In this document: positions 7,110 through 15,920 of the stretch, one piece after another | Layout: each line of letters starts with the position of its first letter | Numbering within the stretch: the first letter of the stretch is position 1 | DNA from: Fastidiosipila sp964627125 | Lineage (GTDB): Bacteria > Bacillota > Clostridia > Saccharofermentanales > Fastidiosipilaceae | Assembly (NCBI GenBank): GCA_964627125.1 | Contig: CAZVJQ010000026.1 | Coordinates: 1-22,762 of the forward strand | DNA length: 22,762 nucleotides | Reading direction: 5' to 3' | Made by a program: the position numbers and the translations under genes | The notes under the pieces: model-generated | What the model saw: the letters and a program-made list of their open reading frames with translations, nothing else | The model's database searches: none | Told to the model about the DNA's origin: nothing

Positions 7110-9104
7110 CTATTTTGCAAGTACAGATCTACATTTATCTAAAACATTTTCTTTTGTAAATCCGAAGTATTCGAATAGATCATCACCCTTACCAGAGTCA
7201 CCGTAAACATCTATTGTCACAGCTTCACTATCTGCTGTTAGATACTTGTACCAGCTCATTGTATTTGCAGCTTCAACAGCAACTCTCTTAGTAACAGCCT
7301 TAGGTAATACAGACTCTCTATACTCTTCAGTTTGCTCTTCAAATGCTTCAAATGATGGCATAGATACTAATCTTACGCTCTTACCTTCAGAAACTAATTC
7401 ATCATAAGCTTCCTTAGCTAGTGAAACTTCAGAACCAGTAGCCATAAGAATTAATTCTGGTTGATTATTTTCAACAGCATTTTCTTCTAAGATGTATGCA
7501 CCTTTAATTGCTTCCTTAGCACTTGAATTCTCCAATTGTGGAAGTTTTTGTCTTGTTAATGCTAATAATGTTGGTCCATCACGTTTAACACTTGCATATG
7601 CAGCAACAGTTTCTCTACCATCTGCAGGTCTCCATACATGAAGATTTGGTAATGCTCTTAAAGTACTCATATGTTCAATTGGTTGGTGAGTTTGACCATC
7701 TTCTCCTAGACCAATACTGTCATGAGTCATAACAAATATTGTAGGAATCTCCATTAGAGCAGCCATTCTCAAGTCATAACGCATGTAGTCTGAGAAAGCT
7801 AAGAATGTAGCACAGTAGCTATGTAAACCACTTAAAGTTAAACCATTCGCAATCGCACCCATAGCAAATTCACGTACACCGTAGTGAATATTTTTACCTG
7901 AGTAATCATCTGGAGAGATGAATTTACTATCACTTAGAGTTGTCATATTTGAGCCAGCTAAGTCTGCTGAACCACCAATTAATAATGGGTCAACTGGGCT
8001 AATCTTATTCAATACAGTTTGTGAAGTAATTCTGGTAGCAATATTGCCTTCGAAGTCTTCAATACCTTCAATATCTAAAATATCAAACCACTCTTTATTT
8101 AAGTATTTTCTTAATGCTTCAGAATTCTCATCACCACGTGCAAGATAAGCTTCTACAGTATCTTGCCACTCTTGGTTAGCAACTTGGTCATCTTTCTTCA
8201 ATCCACGGCAGTACTCTAAAACTTCATCTGATACAGCAAATTTCTCATCTGGATTTAAGCCTAAATACTCTTTTGTTGATCTAACACCTTCATCACCTAG
8301 TGCTGCACCATGTGATTTATGTGATGCTGCTACTGGTGAACCATAACCGATTGTTGTTCTGATTTCAATGAAGCTAGGTTGGGTTGTATTTGCTTTTGCC
8401 GCTTCAATAGCCGCAGAAACAGCATCTAAATCGCTACCATCTTCAACTAATTGTGTGTGCCAGTTATAAGCATCGTATCTTGCCTTAACATTTTCTGTGA
8501 ATGCCAAGCTAGTGTTCCCGTCGATAGTAATATCGTTGGAGTCATAAAGAACGATTAACTTATCTAAACCTAAATGTCCTGCTAAAGATGATGCTTCAGA
8601 AGTAATACCTTCCATCATACAACCATCCCCTGCGATAACGTAAGTATAGTTGTCGAAAATCTTCTCTTCTTCAGTATTAAATTTAGCTGCTAAGTGCTCC
8701 TCGGCCAAAGCCATCCCCACCGCAATTGATAAACCTTGTCCTAAAGGACCTGTTGTAACCTCAACAGCACGTTCAATCATATAGTCAGGGTGACCAGGTG
8801 TCTTAGAATGAATTTGTCTAAAATCTTTTAAGTCATCTAAGGTGTAATCTTGTCCGAATAAGTAGCTCAAGCTATATTGCAATGCTGAACCATGACCTGC
8901 ACTTAAAACAAATCTATCTCTATTTGGCCATTTTGGATCTTTCGGATTGAACTTTAAATGATGAGCCCATAACTCAAATGCTGCAGGCATTACACCAAGT
9001 GGCATACCAGGGTGACCTGAATTCGCCTCTTGTACCATATCAATTGAAAGAGCTCTCGCTTCATTTATAGCTAATTGATCTAAATCTCTATTTATATCTG
9101 CCAT
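7110..9104 (-). CDS. tkt: transketolase
   Basis: A thiamine-diphosphate enzyme of the non-oxidative pentose phosphate pathway that moves two-carbon units between sugar phosphates. The start is set at the ATG at 9104 because AGGAGG lies 5 nt before it; the open frame upstream (to 9146) encodes the ribosome binding site itself. The protein is 664 residues, normal for the family. Visible motifs are SGHPGMPLG (29-37), GHG (70-72), the thiamine diphosphate signature GDGCMMEG (159-166) with the Asn at 190, the conserved glutamate in REFAMGA (E412), and the sugar-phosphate site MTHDSIGLGEDGQTHQP with H461 and H473. It stands alone, with a terminator behind it and an inverted repeat in its leader. 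Confidence 0.97.
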   Translation of the reverse strand: MADINRDLDQLAINEARALSIDMVQEANSGHPGMPLGVMPAAFELWAHHLKFNPKDPKWPNRDRFVLSAGHGSALQYSLSYLFGQDYTLDDLKDFRQIHSKTPGHPDYMIERAVEVTTGPLGQGLSIAVGMALAEEHLAAKFNTEEEKIFDNYTYVIAGDGCMMEGITSEASSLAGHLGLDKLIVLYDSNDITIDGNTSLAFTENVKARYDAYNWHTQLVEDGSDLDAVSAAIEAAKANTTQPSFIEIRTTIGYGSPVAASHKSHGAALGDEGVRSTKEYLGLNPDEKFAVSDEVLEYCRGLKKDDQVANQEWQDTVEAYLARGDENSEALRKYLNKEWFDILDIEGIEDFEGNIATRITSQTVLNKISPVDPLLIGGSADLAGSNMTTLSDSKFISPDDYSGKNIHYGVREFAMGAIANGLTLSGLHSYCATFLAFSDYMRYDLRMAALMEIPTIFVMTHDSIGLGEDGQTHQPIEHMSTLRALPNLHVWRPADGRETVAAYASVKRDGPTLLALTRQKLPQLENSSAKEAIKGAYILEENAVENNQPELILMATGSEVSLAKEAYDELVSEGKSVRLVSMPSFEAFEEQTEEYRESVLPKAVTKRVAVEAANTMSWYKYLTADSEAVTIDVYGDSGKGDDLFEYFGFTKENVLDKCRSVLAK

Positions 9105-9152
9105 ATATCCTCCTAATAAATTGCTTCTCAAATTATTCTTATACACAATTAT

Positions 9153-9186
9153 AAGTGAATTATCTGATTCTAAAGTTAATTCACTT
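9153..9186. promoter_or_regulatory. 10-bp inverted repeat upstream of transketolase (candidate operator)
   Basis: AAGTGAATTA (9153-9162) and TAATTCACTT (9177-9186) are perfect complements separated by 14 nt. On the minus strand a TATAAT at 9148-9153 directly abuts the element, so it would cover the -35/spacer region. It is not followed by a T run in the minus direction, which argues against a terminator for the upstream CAP gene. Confidence 0.45.
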
Positions 9187-9269
9187 TTAATTTATTTCAA
9201 TTTTCTATTACTAAATCTAATGAATCTACAAATATAATACTAGCATAAAGATCTTATCTATTCTCTTTC

Positions 9270-10766
9270 TTATCTCCAGAAGATCTGAACATAGTAAGAG
9301 TAATTTGCATCTTCGAAATAGCCAATTGCAATTTTACTGTAGTTTGAACTCATCAAAGTTTCTCTATGAGATGGTGAATCTATCCAGCCCTGAACTATCT
9401 CTTCTGGTGTGTAAGCTCTTACAGTACCTCTAGCAATATTTTCACCTAAATAATTATAAGTTATGCCTAAATCATCTGTTATGGTATAGAATTCTCTACC
9501 ATCTGGTCTTTTATGGGCAAATTGAGAAGAGATTTCACGAGCCCTTATCGATGCAGCTTGTGAGAGCAAGCTATTGTCTAACTCTAATGCATGTACTCCT
9601 TCTGCAAGTCTTCTAGCATTTGTTTCTCGGAAAATTCTGTTAATTGCATCTCTTGAATATGGAGACTCAGGTGGACTAGATGTTGTTGTAGTCGTTGTTG
9701 TTGAAGGAACAGTAGTTGTAGTTGATGTAGTGGGCGGAACAGTAGTCGTCGTAACCGTAGTAGTTGTAGTCGTAGTTGGCATATTAGTTGTAGTAGTCGT
9801 CATAGTTGGTGGTACAGTTGTTGTGGTTGCAGTTGGAGCAGGAGTAGTTACAGCTGTTGTTGCACTAGTTCTTCTAGTTGAGCTAGTGGTAGAAGTTACT
9901 CTAGATGTTGTTCTTCTTGCAGTCGTTCTAGTTGTTTGTGTTGTAGTAGAAGCTACAGTTGTAGTAACTACCTGAGTGGTACTAGTTTCAGTTGTTGTAC
10001 TTTCACTATTTGTACCTGAAGTCTCTACGGTTGTTTCAACAGTAGTCTCATCCACCTCTACTGATGTTATTTCTTCTGTAGTTGTTCCTTCAGTTGTAGT
10101 CTCCACTGTAGTTGACTCTTCAGTCTCTAAAACACTTGAGCTAGTAGATTCTAAATCATCTTCTCTTTCCTTCTTATAAGATAATTTACCTTTATAGAAA
10201 TACTCTTTATCATCGATATTGAATTCAAACTCAATATTTTCTATTGTAGTTTCTTCACTATCTTCTAATGTAGATACAACACTGGCATTCAAAATTGAAA
10301 CAAGCGGAATTAATATAGCTAGGATCAATGCTAGAGATTTAGTATCATTAGACTTCTTATTATTTCTCAACCCCAATAACAGAAGCACCAATAAGAGAAT
10401 AAGAGCAACAGCAACAATTATCCAAGAATTGTTGTTAGAACCTTCAATAGTTTTATAGTAAACCGGGAAAGTATGAGTCTGACCAGGATCAAGCGAATCC
10501 AAACGAGATATCTTACTCGTAGCATCGATTTCAAGACCTTCAATATCTTCAGACTCTAATACAAGATCAAAAAACTCAAACTCACTATCATTTTCTATCT
10601 CAACAAGGACTTGACTATATTCAGAGTCATCATTGGTATTAGATAAATTATGTGAATCTTGATTTTCAAACGCAAAAAATTGACTATCTACAGAAGTGGA
10701 AAAAGTTATTAGTAATATAATCGCTAAGCCCAAAACAAGCTTAATTGTAGAATTATTTTTTCGCAA
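9270..10766 (-). CDS. membrane-anchored, Thr-rich CAP/SCP-domain protein
   Basis: A 498-residue cell-surface protein. Order: N-terminal signal or membrane segment (about 8-26); an acidic extracellular region (28-112) that looks beta-rich; a membrane segment (about 114-133); a basic loop RNNKKSNDTK; a third membrane segment (about 145-165); a short second extracellular stretch; a Thr/Ser-rich region (206-368) with VPP/VPS interruptions; and a CAP domain (370-498). CAP signatures include FAHKRPDGR (H418), YLGENIARG, and WIDSPSHRETLM (H467) then IAIGYF. Function of bacterial CAP domains is mostly unknown. The start is a TTG at 10766 with GGGAGA a few bases upstream; no in-frame ATG is available. 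It is 63 nt after the small GNAT gene and probably in its transcript. Confidence 0.85.
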   Translation of the reverse strand: MRKNNSTIKLVLGLAIILLITFSTSVDSQFFAFENQDSHNLSNTNDDSEYSQVLVEIENDSEFEFFDLVLESEDIEGLEIDATSKISRLDSLDPGQTHTFPVYYKTIEGSNNNSWIIVAVALILLLVLLLLGLRNNKKSNDTKSLALILAILIPLVSILNASVVSTLEDSEETTIENIEFEFNIDDKEYFYKGKLSYKKEREDDLESTSSSVLETEESTTVETTTEGTTTEEITSVEVDETTVETTVETSGTNSESTTTETSTTQVVTTTVASTTTQTTRTTARRTTSRVTSTTSSTRRTSATTAVTTPAPTATTTTVPPTMTTTTTNMPTTTTTTTVTTTTVPPTTSTTTTVPSTTTTTTTSSPPESPYSRDAINRIFRETNARRLAEGVHALELDNSLLSQAASIRAREISSQFAHKRPDGREFYTITDDLGITYNYLGENIARGTVRAYTPEEIVQGWIDSPSHRETLMSSNYSKIAIGYFEDANYSYYVQIFWR

Positions 10767-10829
10767 TGACTTCTCCCACTCAAGATAATTTCCAGTATTT
10801 AACTGACAATCTTATAGAGAAAGTAACTG

Positions 10830-11111
10830 TTAATCAACTAACAAATCGCTGTATTTTTCATTTCTTTCAATCATAACTTTGGCAAAAGGACATGTACCTC
10901 TAACCTTTAAATTATGCTCTCTTGCATACTCAGCAGCAGCGAAAACTAATTCTCTTCCTAAGCCTTGGCCAGCATATTTTTCGTCTACCTGAGTTGAGAC
11001 AATATCTAGAACTTTATTGTCTTCATCTATAACCCATTTAACGAGTCTATCTGAACTCTCAAAATCATCTCCAAGATAAAATCCACTATCCGCTAATTTA
11101 AATTTTTCCAT
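10830..11111 (-). CDS. small GNAT-fold N-acetyltransferase (NATD1/YjdJ-like)
   Basis: A 93-residue single-domain protein of the short GNAT subfamily. It has VDEKYAGQGLGRELVFAAAEYAREHNLKVRGTC in the middle (about 42-74), where the Q/GxGxG turn contacts acetyl-CoA, and the subfamily ending CPFAKVMIERNEKYSDLL. The length fits the roughly 90-residue norm. An AGTAGGT site overlaps the stop of the lipoprotein gene, 7 nt upstream, so the two are translationally linked. The substrate is unknown. Confidence 0.88.
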   Translation of the reverse strand: MEKFKLADSGFYLGDDFESSDRLVKWVIDEDNKVLDIVSTQVDEKYAGQGLGRELVFAAAEYAREHNLKVRGTCPFAKVMIERNEKYSDLLVD

Positions 11112-11118
11112 ATTCTAC

Positions 11119-11802
11119 CTACTTTCTAACTATTATATAAAAAGGTTTTTCTGGAACCTCTTCATTATAAAAATTTATTCTGTAATCAAAATCTTCAGCC
11201 TCAACACCATTATAGAACTGATAGTAAATGCCATAAAATGCAGGCATTAATACATTGATGTAGCTGGACGCATTCTCTTCAAGTTCCCATCTTTCTTGAT
11301 CAACTGTAAATGAAAATTCATCTAAGTCCTCATTCACTTCATAAGAGATATAGGGACTTCTAGGATTTTCAGCTACAAATTCATCAGATACTAAATAATC
11401 TAATAACGAGATGCTTAGGACCTTATAATGCTCCTGATACGAAAACAATTCTTCCTCTGTTAACTCAATTAAAACTGACCCATCCTCATTAGCATTACTT
11501 CTATCTATAGTTCTAGGCTCAAGAATAGAATCTTCATCAATGCTTCCAGGCTCTTCTCTTGCCTGCTCTAACTGCATTGCATATCGTTGCTCTTCACTTT
11601 GCTCAAAATTCTCTATCAAATCTTGCGGTAAAGTAACTACAGCCGATCCATCTTCATTCATTTGTAATTCCATTTGGGAAATATGAGAACTATTACTGCT
11701 AGCTAAAACATCTATAGTTCTTGTCTCAATATTCAATTCTCGACAAGATACTAAAGTAAAGATAAGAACTATTGATAATATTAAACTTATAGTCTTCTTC
11801 AT
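11119..11802 (-). CDS. putative lipoprotein with internal repeat, function unknown
   Basis: I do not recognise this 227-residue protein. The ATG at 11802 is chosen because GAAGGG lies about 10 nt upstream and the signal peptide begins there (MKKTISLILSIVLIFTLVSC, lipidated Cys20). A GTG six codons earlier has no ribosome binding site. The mature part is strongly acidic. A segment near the start (ETRTID ... NEDGSAVVTLPQDLIENF) is echoed about 65 residues later (EPRTID ... NEDGSVLIELTEEELFSY), suggesting an internal duplication. The C-terminal half is Tyr/Phe-rich without a recognisable motif. It heads a likely three-gene unit with the small GNAT and CAP genes, just after the V-ATPase terminator. 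Confidence 0.78.
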   Translation of the reverse strand: MKKTISLILSIVLIFTLVSCRELNIETRTIDVLASSNSSHISQMELQMNEDGSAVVTLPQDLIENFEQSEEQRYAMQLEQAREEPGSIDEDSILEPRTIDRSNANEDGSVLIELTEEELFSYQEHYKVLSISLLDYLVSDEFVAENPRSPYISYEVNEDLDEFSFTVDQERWELEENASSYINVLMPAFYGIYYQFYNGVEAEDFDYRINFYNEEVPEKPFYIIVRK

Positions 11803-11851
11803 TAAAACTACACCCTTCACTAGCTAGTATTTAAAGTATAAAGAGGAAATG

Positions 11852-11890
11852 TTGTGAAAATAAAAACTTCTTACCCAGGAGTAAGAAGTT
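11852..11890 (-). terminator. intrinsic terminator of the V-ATPase operon
   Basis: AACTTCTTAC (11865-11874) and GTAAGAAGTT (11881-11890) form a perfect 10-bp stem with a 6-nt loop. TTTTTATTTT follows on the minus strand. It starts 8 nt past the stop of subunit D. Confidence 0.9.
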
Positions 11891-11897
11891 CCTTTTT

Positions 11898-12596
11898 CTA
11901 TATAAATCTTTTTCTGTATTCTTCAATTTCTTTTCGTTTAGCTTCTTTGCTATCCTCAATCTCTTGAGCATATAAGTCATCTTTAACTTTCATTAGCTTA
12001 GTAGTATTATCTCTTTCAGCTTCTTCCATCTTCATACTGATTTCGCGAATCTGAGTTCTCATCTGAGGGATCATAAAGAATTCTAGTGAGTTAACTCTTC
12101 TTCTTGTTGTTTCAATCTCACGAGACATTAATTGAATCTCTTTTTCAGCTGCAGCCAATCTTAGTAGTGCTGGGAAAGCTTGCTTCAATCCTGTCATAGC
12201 AATATCCAACTCATAGCTAGTATTTGCTAAACCATAAGGATGCTTACCATCTTCACCAAATGCTGTATTCACATCCATATCGAATTTAGGAATTGAAAGG
12301 GACATGATATTTTCTTCACCAACTTTGATCTTAAGAGGTTCAGCATTTAACATCAAGGATTCTCCAAGCCTTCTGTAGCCGAGGGTAGCCTGGGCTTTGG
12401 CCATAGCGGAAGTTGCATCGCCTAATAATTCGTCAACTTGTTTTCTTAAATTAACTGTATTTTCGATACGCTCGATAAATATACGCATCAAGCCGTCACG
12501 CTTATCTTTCAGGAGTTTATGACCACGACTAGCAACAGCCAAGCGCTCTTCAAGGCGCATTAATTCCATTCTATTTGGACTAACTCTTTTTGCCAT
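11898..12596 (-). CDS. ntpD: V-type ATPase subunit D
   Basis: The central rotor shaft of the V1 sector, turning inside the A3B3 hexamer. The 232-residue protein starts with VSPNRMELMRLEERLAVASRGHKLLKDKRD, the family's N-terminal helix, and closes with a long helix (ETTRRRVNSLEFFMIPQM, then a Glu/Lys-rich coiled coil). It is a little longer than the roughly 210 residues of the Enterococcus hirae subunit, with a charged C-terminal tail (EAKRKEIEEYRKR). AAAGGAG precedes the ATG. It is the last gene of the operon, 15 nt after subunit B. Confidence 0.95.
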   Translation of the reverse strand: MAKRVSPNRMELMRLEERLAVASRGHKLLKDKRDGLMRIFIERIENTVNLRKQVDELLGDATSAMAKAQATLGYRRLGESLMLNAEPLKIKVGEENIMSLSIPKFDMDVNTAFGEDGKHPYGLANTSYELDIAMTGLKQAFPALLRLAAAEKEIQLMSREIETTRRRVNSLEFFMIPQMRTQIREISMKMEEAERDNTTKLMKVKDDLYAQEIEDSKEAKRKEIEEYRKRFI

Positions 12597-12611
12597 AAAA
12601 TCTCCTTTCTA

Positions 12612-14012
12612 TTAAGCTTCTCTCTCTTCACGACGCTTCTTAGCATCTTCATAAAATTCATCAATTAAGTCTTGATCTATACGATTTAATTCAGATGTAG
12701 GCAGCAAGGATAATAGCTCCCAACCTAAATCTATAGTATCTGTAATTTCACGGTTATTATCAAAACCTTGGCCAATGTATTGTGCTTCAAATTTATTACT
12801 AAACTCTACATATACTTTGTCCATATCAGTTAGAGCAGAATCACCCAAAATGTCGGATAGTTCACGCGAATCTTTACCACGTGAGTATGCAGCCATCAAC
12901 TGGTTCATAACATCAGCATGGTCCTTACGGGTCTTGCCTTTACCAATCCCATCATCTTTAAGACGTGATAGTGATGGAAGCACGTCAACTGGAGGGACAA
13001 TATTCTTCTGAGATAATGATCTATCCATCATTATCTGGCCCTCTGTAATATAACCTGTCAAGTCAGGAACAGGGTGAGTGTTATCGTCATCTGGCATGGT
13101 CAAGATAGGAATTAGCGTTATAGAACCATCAGTTCCTTCCTTACGACCAGCTCTTTCATAAATAGTAGCCAAGTCAGTATATAGATAACCTGGATAACCA
13201 CGACGTCCTGGGACCTCTTTCTTAGCAGCTGAAACTTCACGAAGAGCATCTGCATAGTAAGTCATGTCAGTTAAGATAACTAAAACTTGCATATCCAAGT
13301 CATATGCTAAATATTCAGCAGCTGTCATAACCATCTTAGGTGTAGCTAAACGCTCAATTGTAGGCTCATCTGCTAGGTTCATGAATACAACAGTTCTATC
13401 AATAGCACCTGTTGAGTAAAATTGTTCGATGAAGTAGTTTGAGTCCTCAAATGTAATACCCATAGCACCGAATACAACAGCGAATTCAGCGTCATCGTCT
13501 AGAACTTTTGCTTGTCTAACAATCTGAGCAGCTAATTGGTTATGTGGTAAACCTGAAGCTGAGAAAATAGGTAACTTTTGCCCTCTAACAAGTGAGTTAA
13601 TTCCATCAATTGATGAAACACCTGTTTGCACGAACTCATTTGGATAAACTCTAGCAGCAGGGTTAATTGGAGCACCATTAACATCCAATTTCTTATCAGG
13701 AATGATACGAGGACCATTATCTCTTGGTCTACCCATACCATCAAAAGTTCTACCTAAAATATCAGGACTAACATCTAATTCTTGTCCATGTCCTAAAAAT
13801 CTAACATTTGAATTTTCTATATCAATTCCAATAGCAGAGTCAAATAACTGCACAAGTGCTGAGCTTCCGGTTACTTCTAAAACTTGACAAAGCCTTCTTT
13901 CACCATTTGCTAGCTCAATCTCGCCCATCTCATCATATGCAACATCAACAACATTGTTGACTAGCATTAATGGACCTGCTACTTCTTGTATTGTTCTATA
14001 TTGTCTAGCCAT
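12612..14012 (-). CDS. ntpB: V-type ATPase subunit B
   Basis: The non-catalytic nucleotide-binding-fold subunit of the V1 hexamer, 466 residues. Recognisable stretches include YRTIQEVAGPLMLV near the N-terminus, RGQKLPIFSASGLPHN at the place where subunit A has its P-loop (none here, as normal), DMTYYADALREVSAAKKEVP, GRRGYPGYLYTDLATIYERA and the arginine-finger region LPSLSRLKDDGIG. The ATG lies 2 nt past the subunit A stop, and its GAGGAGA ribosome binding site is inside the end of that gene, so translation is coupled. Confidence 0.97.
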   Translation of the reverse strand: MARQYRTIQEVAGPLMLVNNVVDVAYDEMGEIELANGERRLCQVLEVTGSSALVQLFDSAIGIDIENSNVRFLGHGQELDVSPDILGRTFDGMGRPRDNGPRIIPDKKLDVNGAPINPAARVYPNEFVQTGVSSIDGINSLVRGQKLPIFSASGLPHNQLAAQIVRQAKVLDDDAEFAVVFGAMGITFEDSNYFIEQFYSTGAIDRTVVFMNLADEPTIERLATPKMVMTAAEYLAYDLDMQVLVILTDMTYYADALREVSAAKKEVPGRRGYPGYLYTDLATIYERAGRKEGTDGSITLIPILTMPDDDNTHPVPDLTGYITEGQIMMDRSLSQKNIVPPVDVLPSLSRLKDDGIGKGKTRKDHADVMNQLMAAYSRGKDSRELSDILGDSALTDMDKVYVEFSNKFEAQYIGQGFDNNREITDTIDLGWELLSLLPTSELNRIDQDLIDEFYEDAKKRREEREA

Positions 14013-14014
14013 TA

Positions 14015-15859
14015 TTATCTCCTCACACTCATACTTCTACTATTTGCTCTTACTGCTGCAACTGAGTTATCTAGCTCATCAATAGCTTCGTTATATGCAT
14101 TTTCGATATTTTCTTCAACTACGTACTTCATACGACTCAATGTATGTCTCACTGTCATTGATCTAATATCATTCATGTTTGCACCATCTTCAACTAATTG
14201 CACACATTCTTTATACCATCTAACGATTGTATCTAGCATATAGAATTGCTTGTTTAGTGATGAATAAGTATCGACTTCATGGAATGAGTTTTGGTGTAGA
14301 TAGTCTTCTCTTACTGATCTTGCAGCTTCAAGTTTTAATTGCTCCTCAGTGGACAAAGCATCCTGTCCAACAAGTCTAACAATCTCTTCTAATTCACTCT
14401 CTTCACGTAATAATCCCATTGCTACAGCTTCATTGCTTGACCAGTTCGGATTAACGTCACGGTCTAATTGCCTTAATACTTCTTCTTTATAAAGTGAGTA
14501 TGAATCAGTCCAGTTAATAGCTGGGAAGTGTCTTTGGTAAGCTAAGTTTGAGTCAAGTGCCCAATAAACTTTAACAGTTCTAAGTGTTGCTTGAACAACA
14601 GGGTCTGACATGTCACCACCTGGAGGAGATACTGCACCAACCGCTGTAACTGCTCCTTCTCTTCCATCAGAACCTAAACATTCTACAATTCCTGCTCTTT
14701 CATAGAATTGAGCAATTCTTGAAGATAGATATGCAGGGTATCCTTCTTCACCTGGCATCTCTTCTAAACGACCACTCATCTCTCTTAGAGCCTCTGCCCA
14801 ACGAGATGTAGAGTCAGCCATGATACAGACTGAGTATCCCATATCTCTGTAGTACTCAGCGATAGTAATTCCTGTATAAATTGAAGCTTCCCTCGCAGCA
14901 ACTGGCATATCTGATGTATTAGCAATAAGAATTGTTCTTTGCATTATTGATTCACCAGTTCTTGCATCGATAATTTCTGGGAATGAGTTAAGAACCTCAG
15001 TCATCTCATTTCCACGCTCTCCACAACCTATGTAAACAACGACGTCAACGTCTGACCACTTAGCAAGTTGTTGTTGAATAACAGTTTTACCAGCACCAAA
15101 TGGACCTGGAACTGTTGCAGCACCACCATCAGCTACCGGGAAGAATGTATCTATAACTCTTTGGCCTGTAATCATTGGTTTTTCTGGTGCCATTTGTTTA
15201 TTGTAAGGTCTGGAACGTCTAACTGGCCAACGCTGTGACATTATTACATTTTCTTCAGTTACATCACCGAAGTTATCTATGTATCTAATCTTAGCAACCG
15301 GTTCAACAACTGTGTATTCGCCTTCTTCTGCTAATTCAATAATTTCAATATCACCTGGGATATTTGGGTTTAGCATAATTCTATGTTCAATTAAATTATT
15401 TTCTTGAACAGTACCAATTATGTCACCAGCTTTTAACTTCTCAGGCATTTCTTCTCTTGGAACGAATGTCCATTTTTGCTCATGGTCTAAAGCATCTACT
15501 TCAACACCACGACCGATATTACTACCTGTTAATTCTTGAATCTTCTCTAAAGGTCTTTGGATACCATCATAAATATTACCCATTAAACCTGGCCCTAATT
15601 CTACAGATAAAGGATAAGCAGTAGAATAGACATTTTCACCTGGTTTAACACCATGAGTCTCTTCATATACCTGGATTGAAGCTTCATCACCATGAACTTC
15701 AATAACCTCTCCGATAAGACCCATTTTACCTACTCTAACAACATCAAACATACGGACATCTCGCATACCTGCAGCTACTACTAGAGGACCTGCAATTCTA
15801 ACTATCGTCCCTTTAACGCTATTTTCATTCTGAGCATTATTTGTATTTTCTTTCGCCAT
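14015..15859 (-). CDS. ntpA: V-type ATPase catalytic subunit A
   Basis: The catalytic subunit that hydrolyses ATP to drive (or be driven by) ion flow through the membrane sector. The ATG at 15859 is preferred over one four codons earlier because GGAGAAG lies 3 nt before it. That gives 614 residues, slightly longer than typical because of an Asn-rich N-terminus. The P-loop GPFGAGKT is at 252-259, the catalytic glutamate in GCGERGNEM is E281, the non-homologous A-subunit insertion spans roughly 110-200, and DSTSRWAEALREMSGRLEEM follows. After removing the artefactual gap, its ATG would lie 34 to 46 nt from the subunit F stop, depending on start choice. Confidence 0.97.
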   Translation of the reverse strand: MAKENTNNAQNENSVKGTIVRIAGPLVVAAGMRDVRMFDVVRVGKMGLIGEVIEVHGDEASIQVYEETHGVKPGENVYSTAYPLSVELGPGLMGNIYDGIQRPLEKIQELTGSNIGRGVEVDALDHEQKWTFVPREEMPEKLKAGDIIGTVQENNLIEHRIMLNPNIPGDIEIIELAEEGEYTVVEPVAKIRYIDNFGDVTEENVIMSQRWPVRRSRPYNKQMAPEKPMITGQRVIDTFFPVADGGAATVPGPFGAGKTVIQQQLAKWSDVDVVVYIGCGERGNEMTEVLNSFPEIIDARTGESIMQRTILIANTSDMPVAAREASIYTGITIAEYYRDMGYSVCIMADSTSRWAEALREMSGRLEEMPGEEGYPAYLSSRIAQFYERAGIVECLGSDGREGAVTAVGAVSPPGGDMSDPVVQATLRTVKVYWALDSNLAYQRHFPAINWTDSYSLYKEEVLRQLDRDVNPNWSSNEAVAMGLLREESELEEIVRLVGQDALSTEEQLKLEAARSVREDYLHQNSFHEVDTYSSLNKQFYMLDTIVRWYKECVQLVEDGANMNDIRSMTVRHTLSRMKYVVEENIENAYNEAIDELDNSVAAVRANSRSMSVRR

Positions 15860-15865
15860 AATCTT

Positions 15866-15920
15866 CTCCATAAATCGACATCTAATAAATAATTATGATT
15901 ATTATCTAGTCGTTATATTC
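15866..15920. repeat. left copy of a 55-bp duplicate flanking the N gap
   Basis: Identical over 55 bp to 16021-16075. It contains the last codons and stop of subunit F (stop at 15906-15908 in this copy) and the leader of subunit A. It is best explained as overlapping contig ends. Confidence 0.95.

Noticed and set aside
9105..9146. A longer transketolase N-terminus starting at 9146.
   Set aside because: Those 14 codons include the AGGAGG ribosome binding site of the ATG at 9104, and the family starts at about that ATG.
9574..10179. Two plus-strand open frames of 133 and 67 codons, extremely Val-rich.
   Set aside because: They are the antisense of the Thr-rich region of the CAP protein: Thr codons read backwards give Val-like codons. 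No ribosome binding site or sensible composition.
9270..10766. Whether the Thr-rich tract is a CRISPR or tandem-repeat array.
   Set aside because: The repeats are short, irregular Thr codon runs within one open frame, with no constant repeat and spacer lengths.
12612..14012. Lack of a P-loop in V-ATPase subunit B, as if it were degraded.
   Set aside because: Subunit B of this family naturally lacks the Walker A motif; other conserved stretches are intact.
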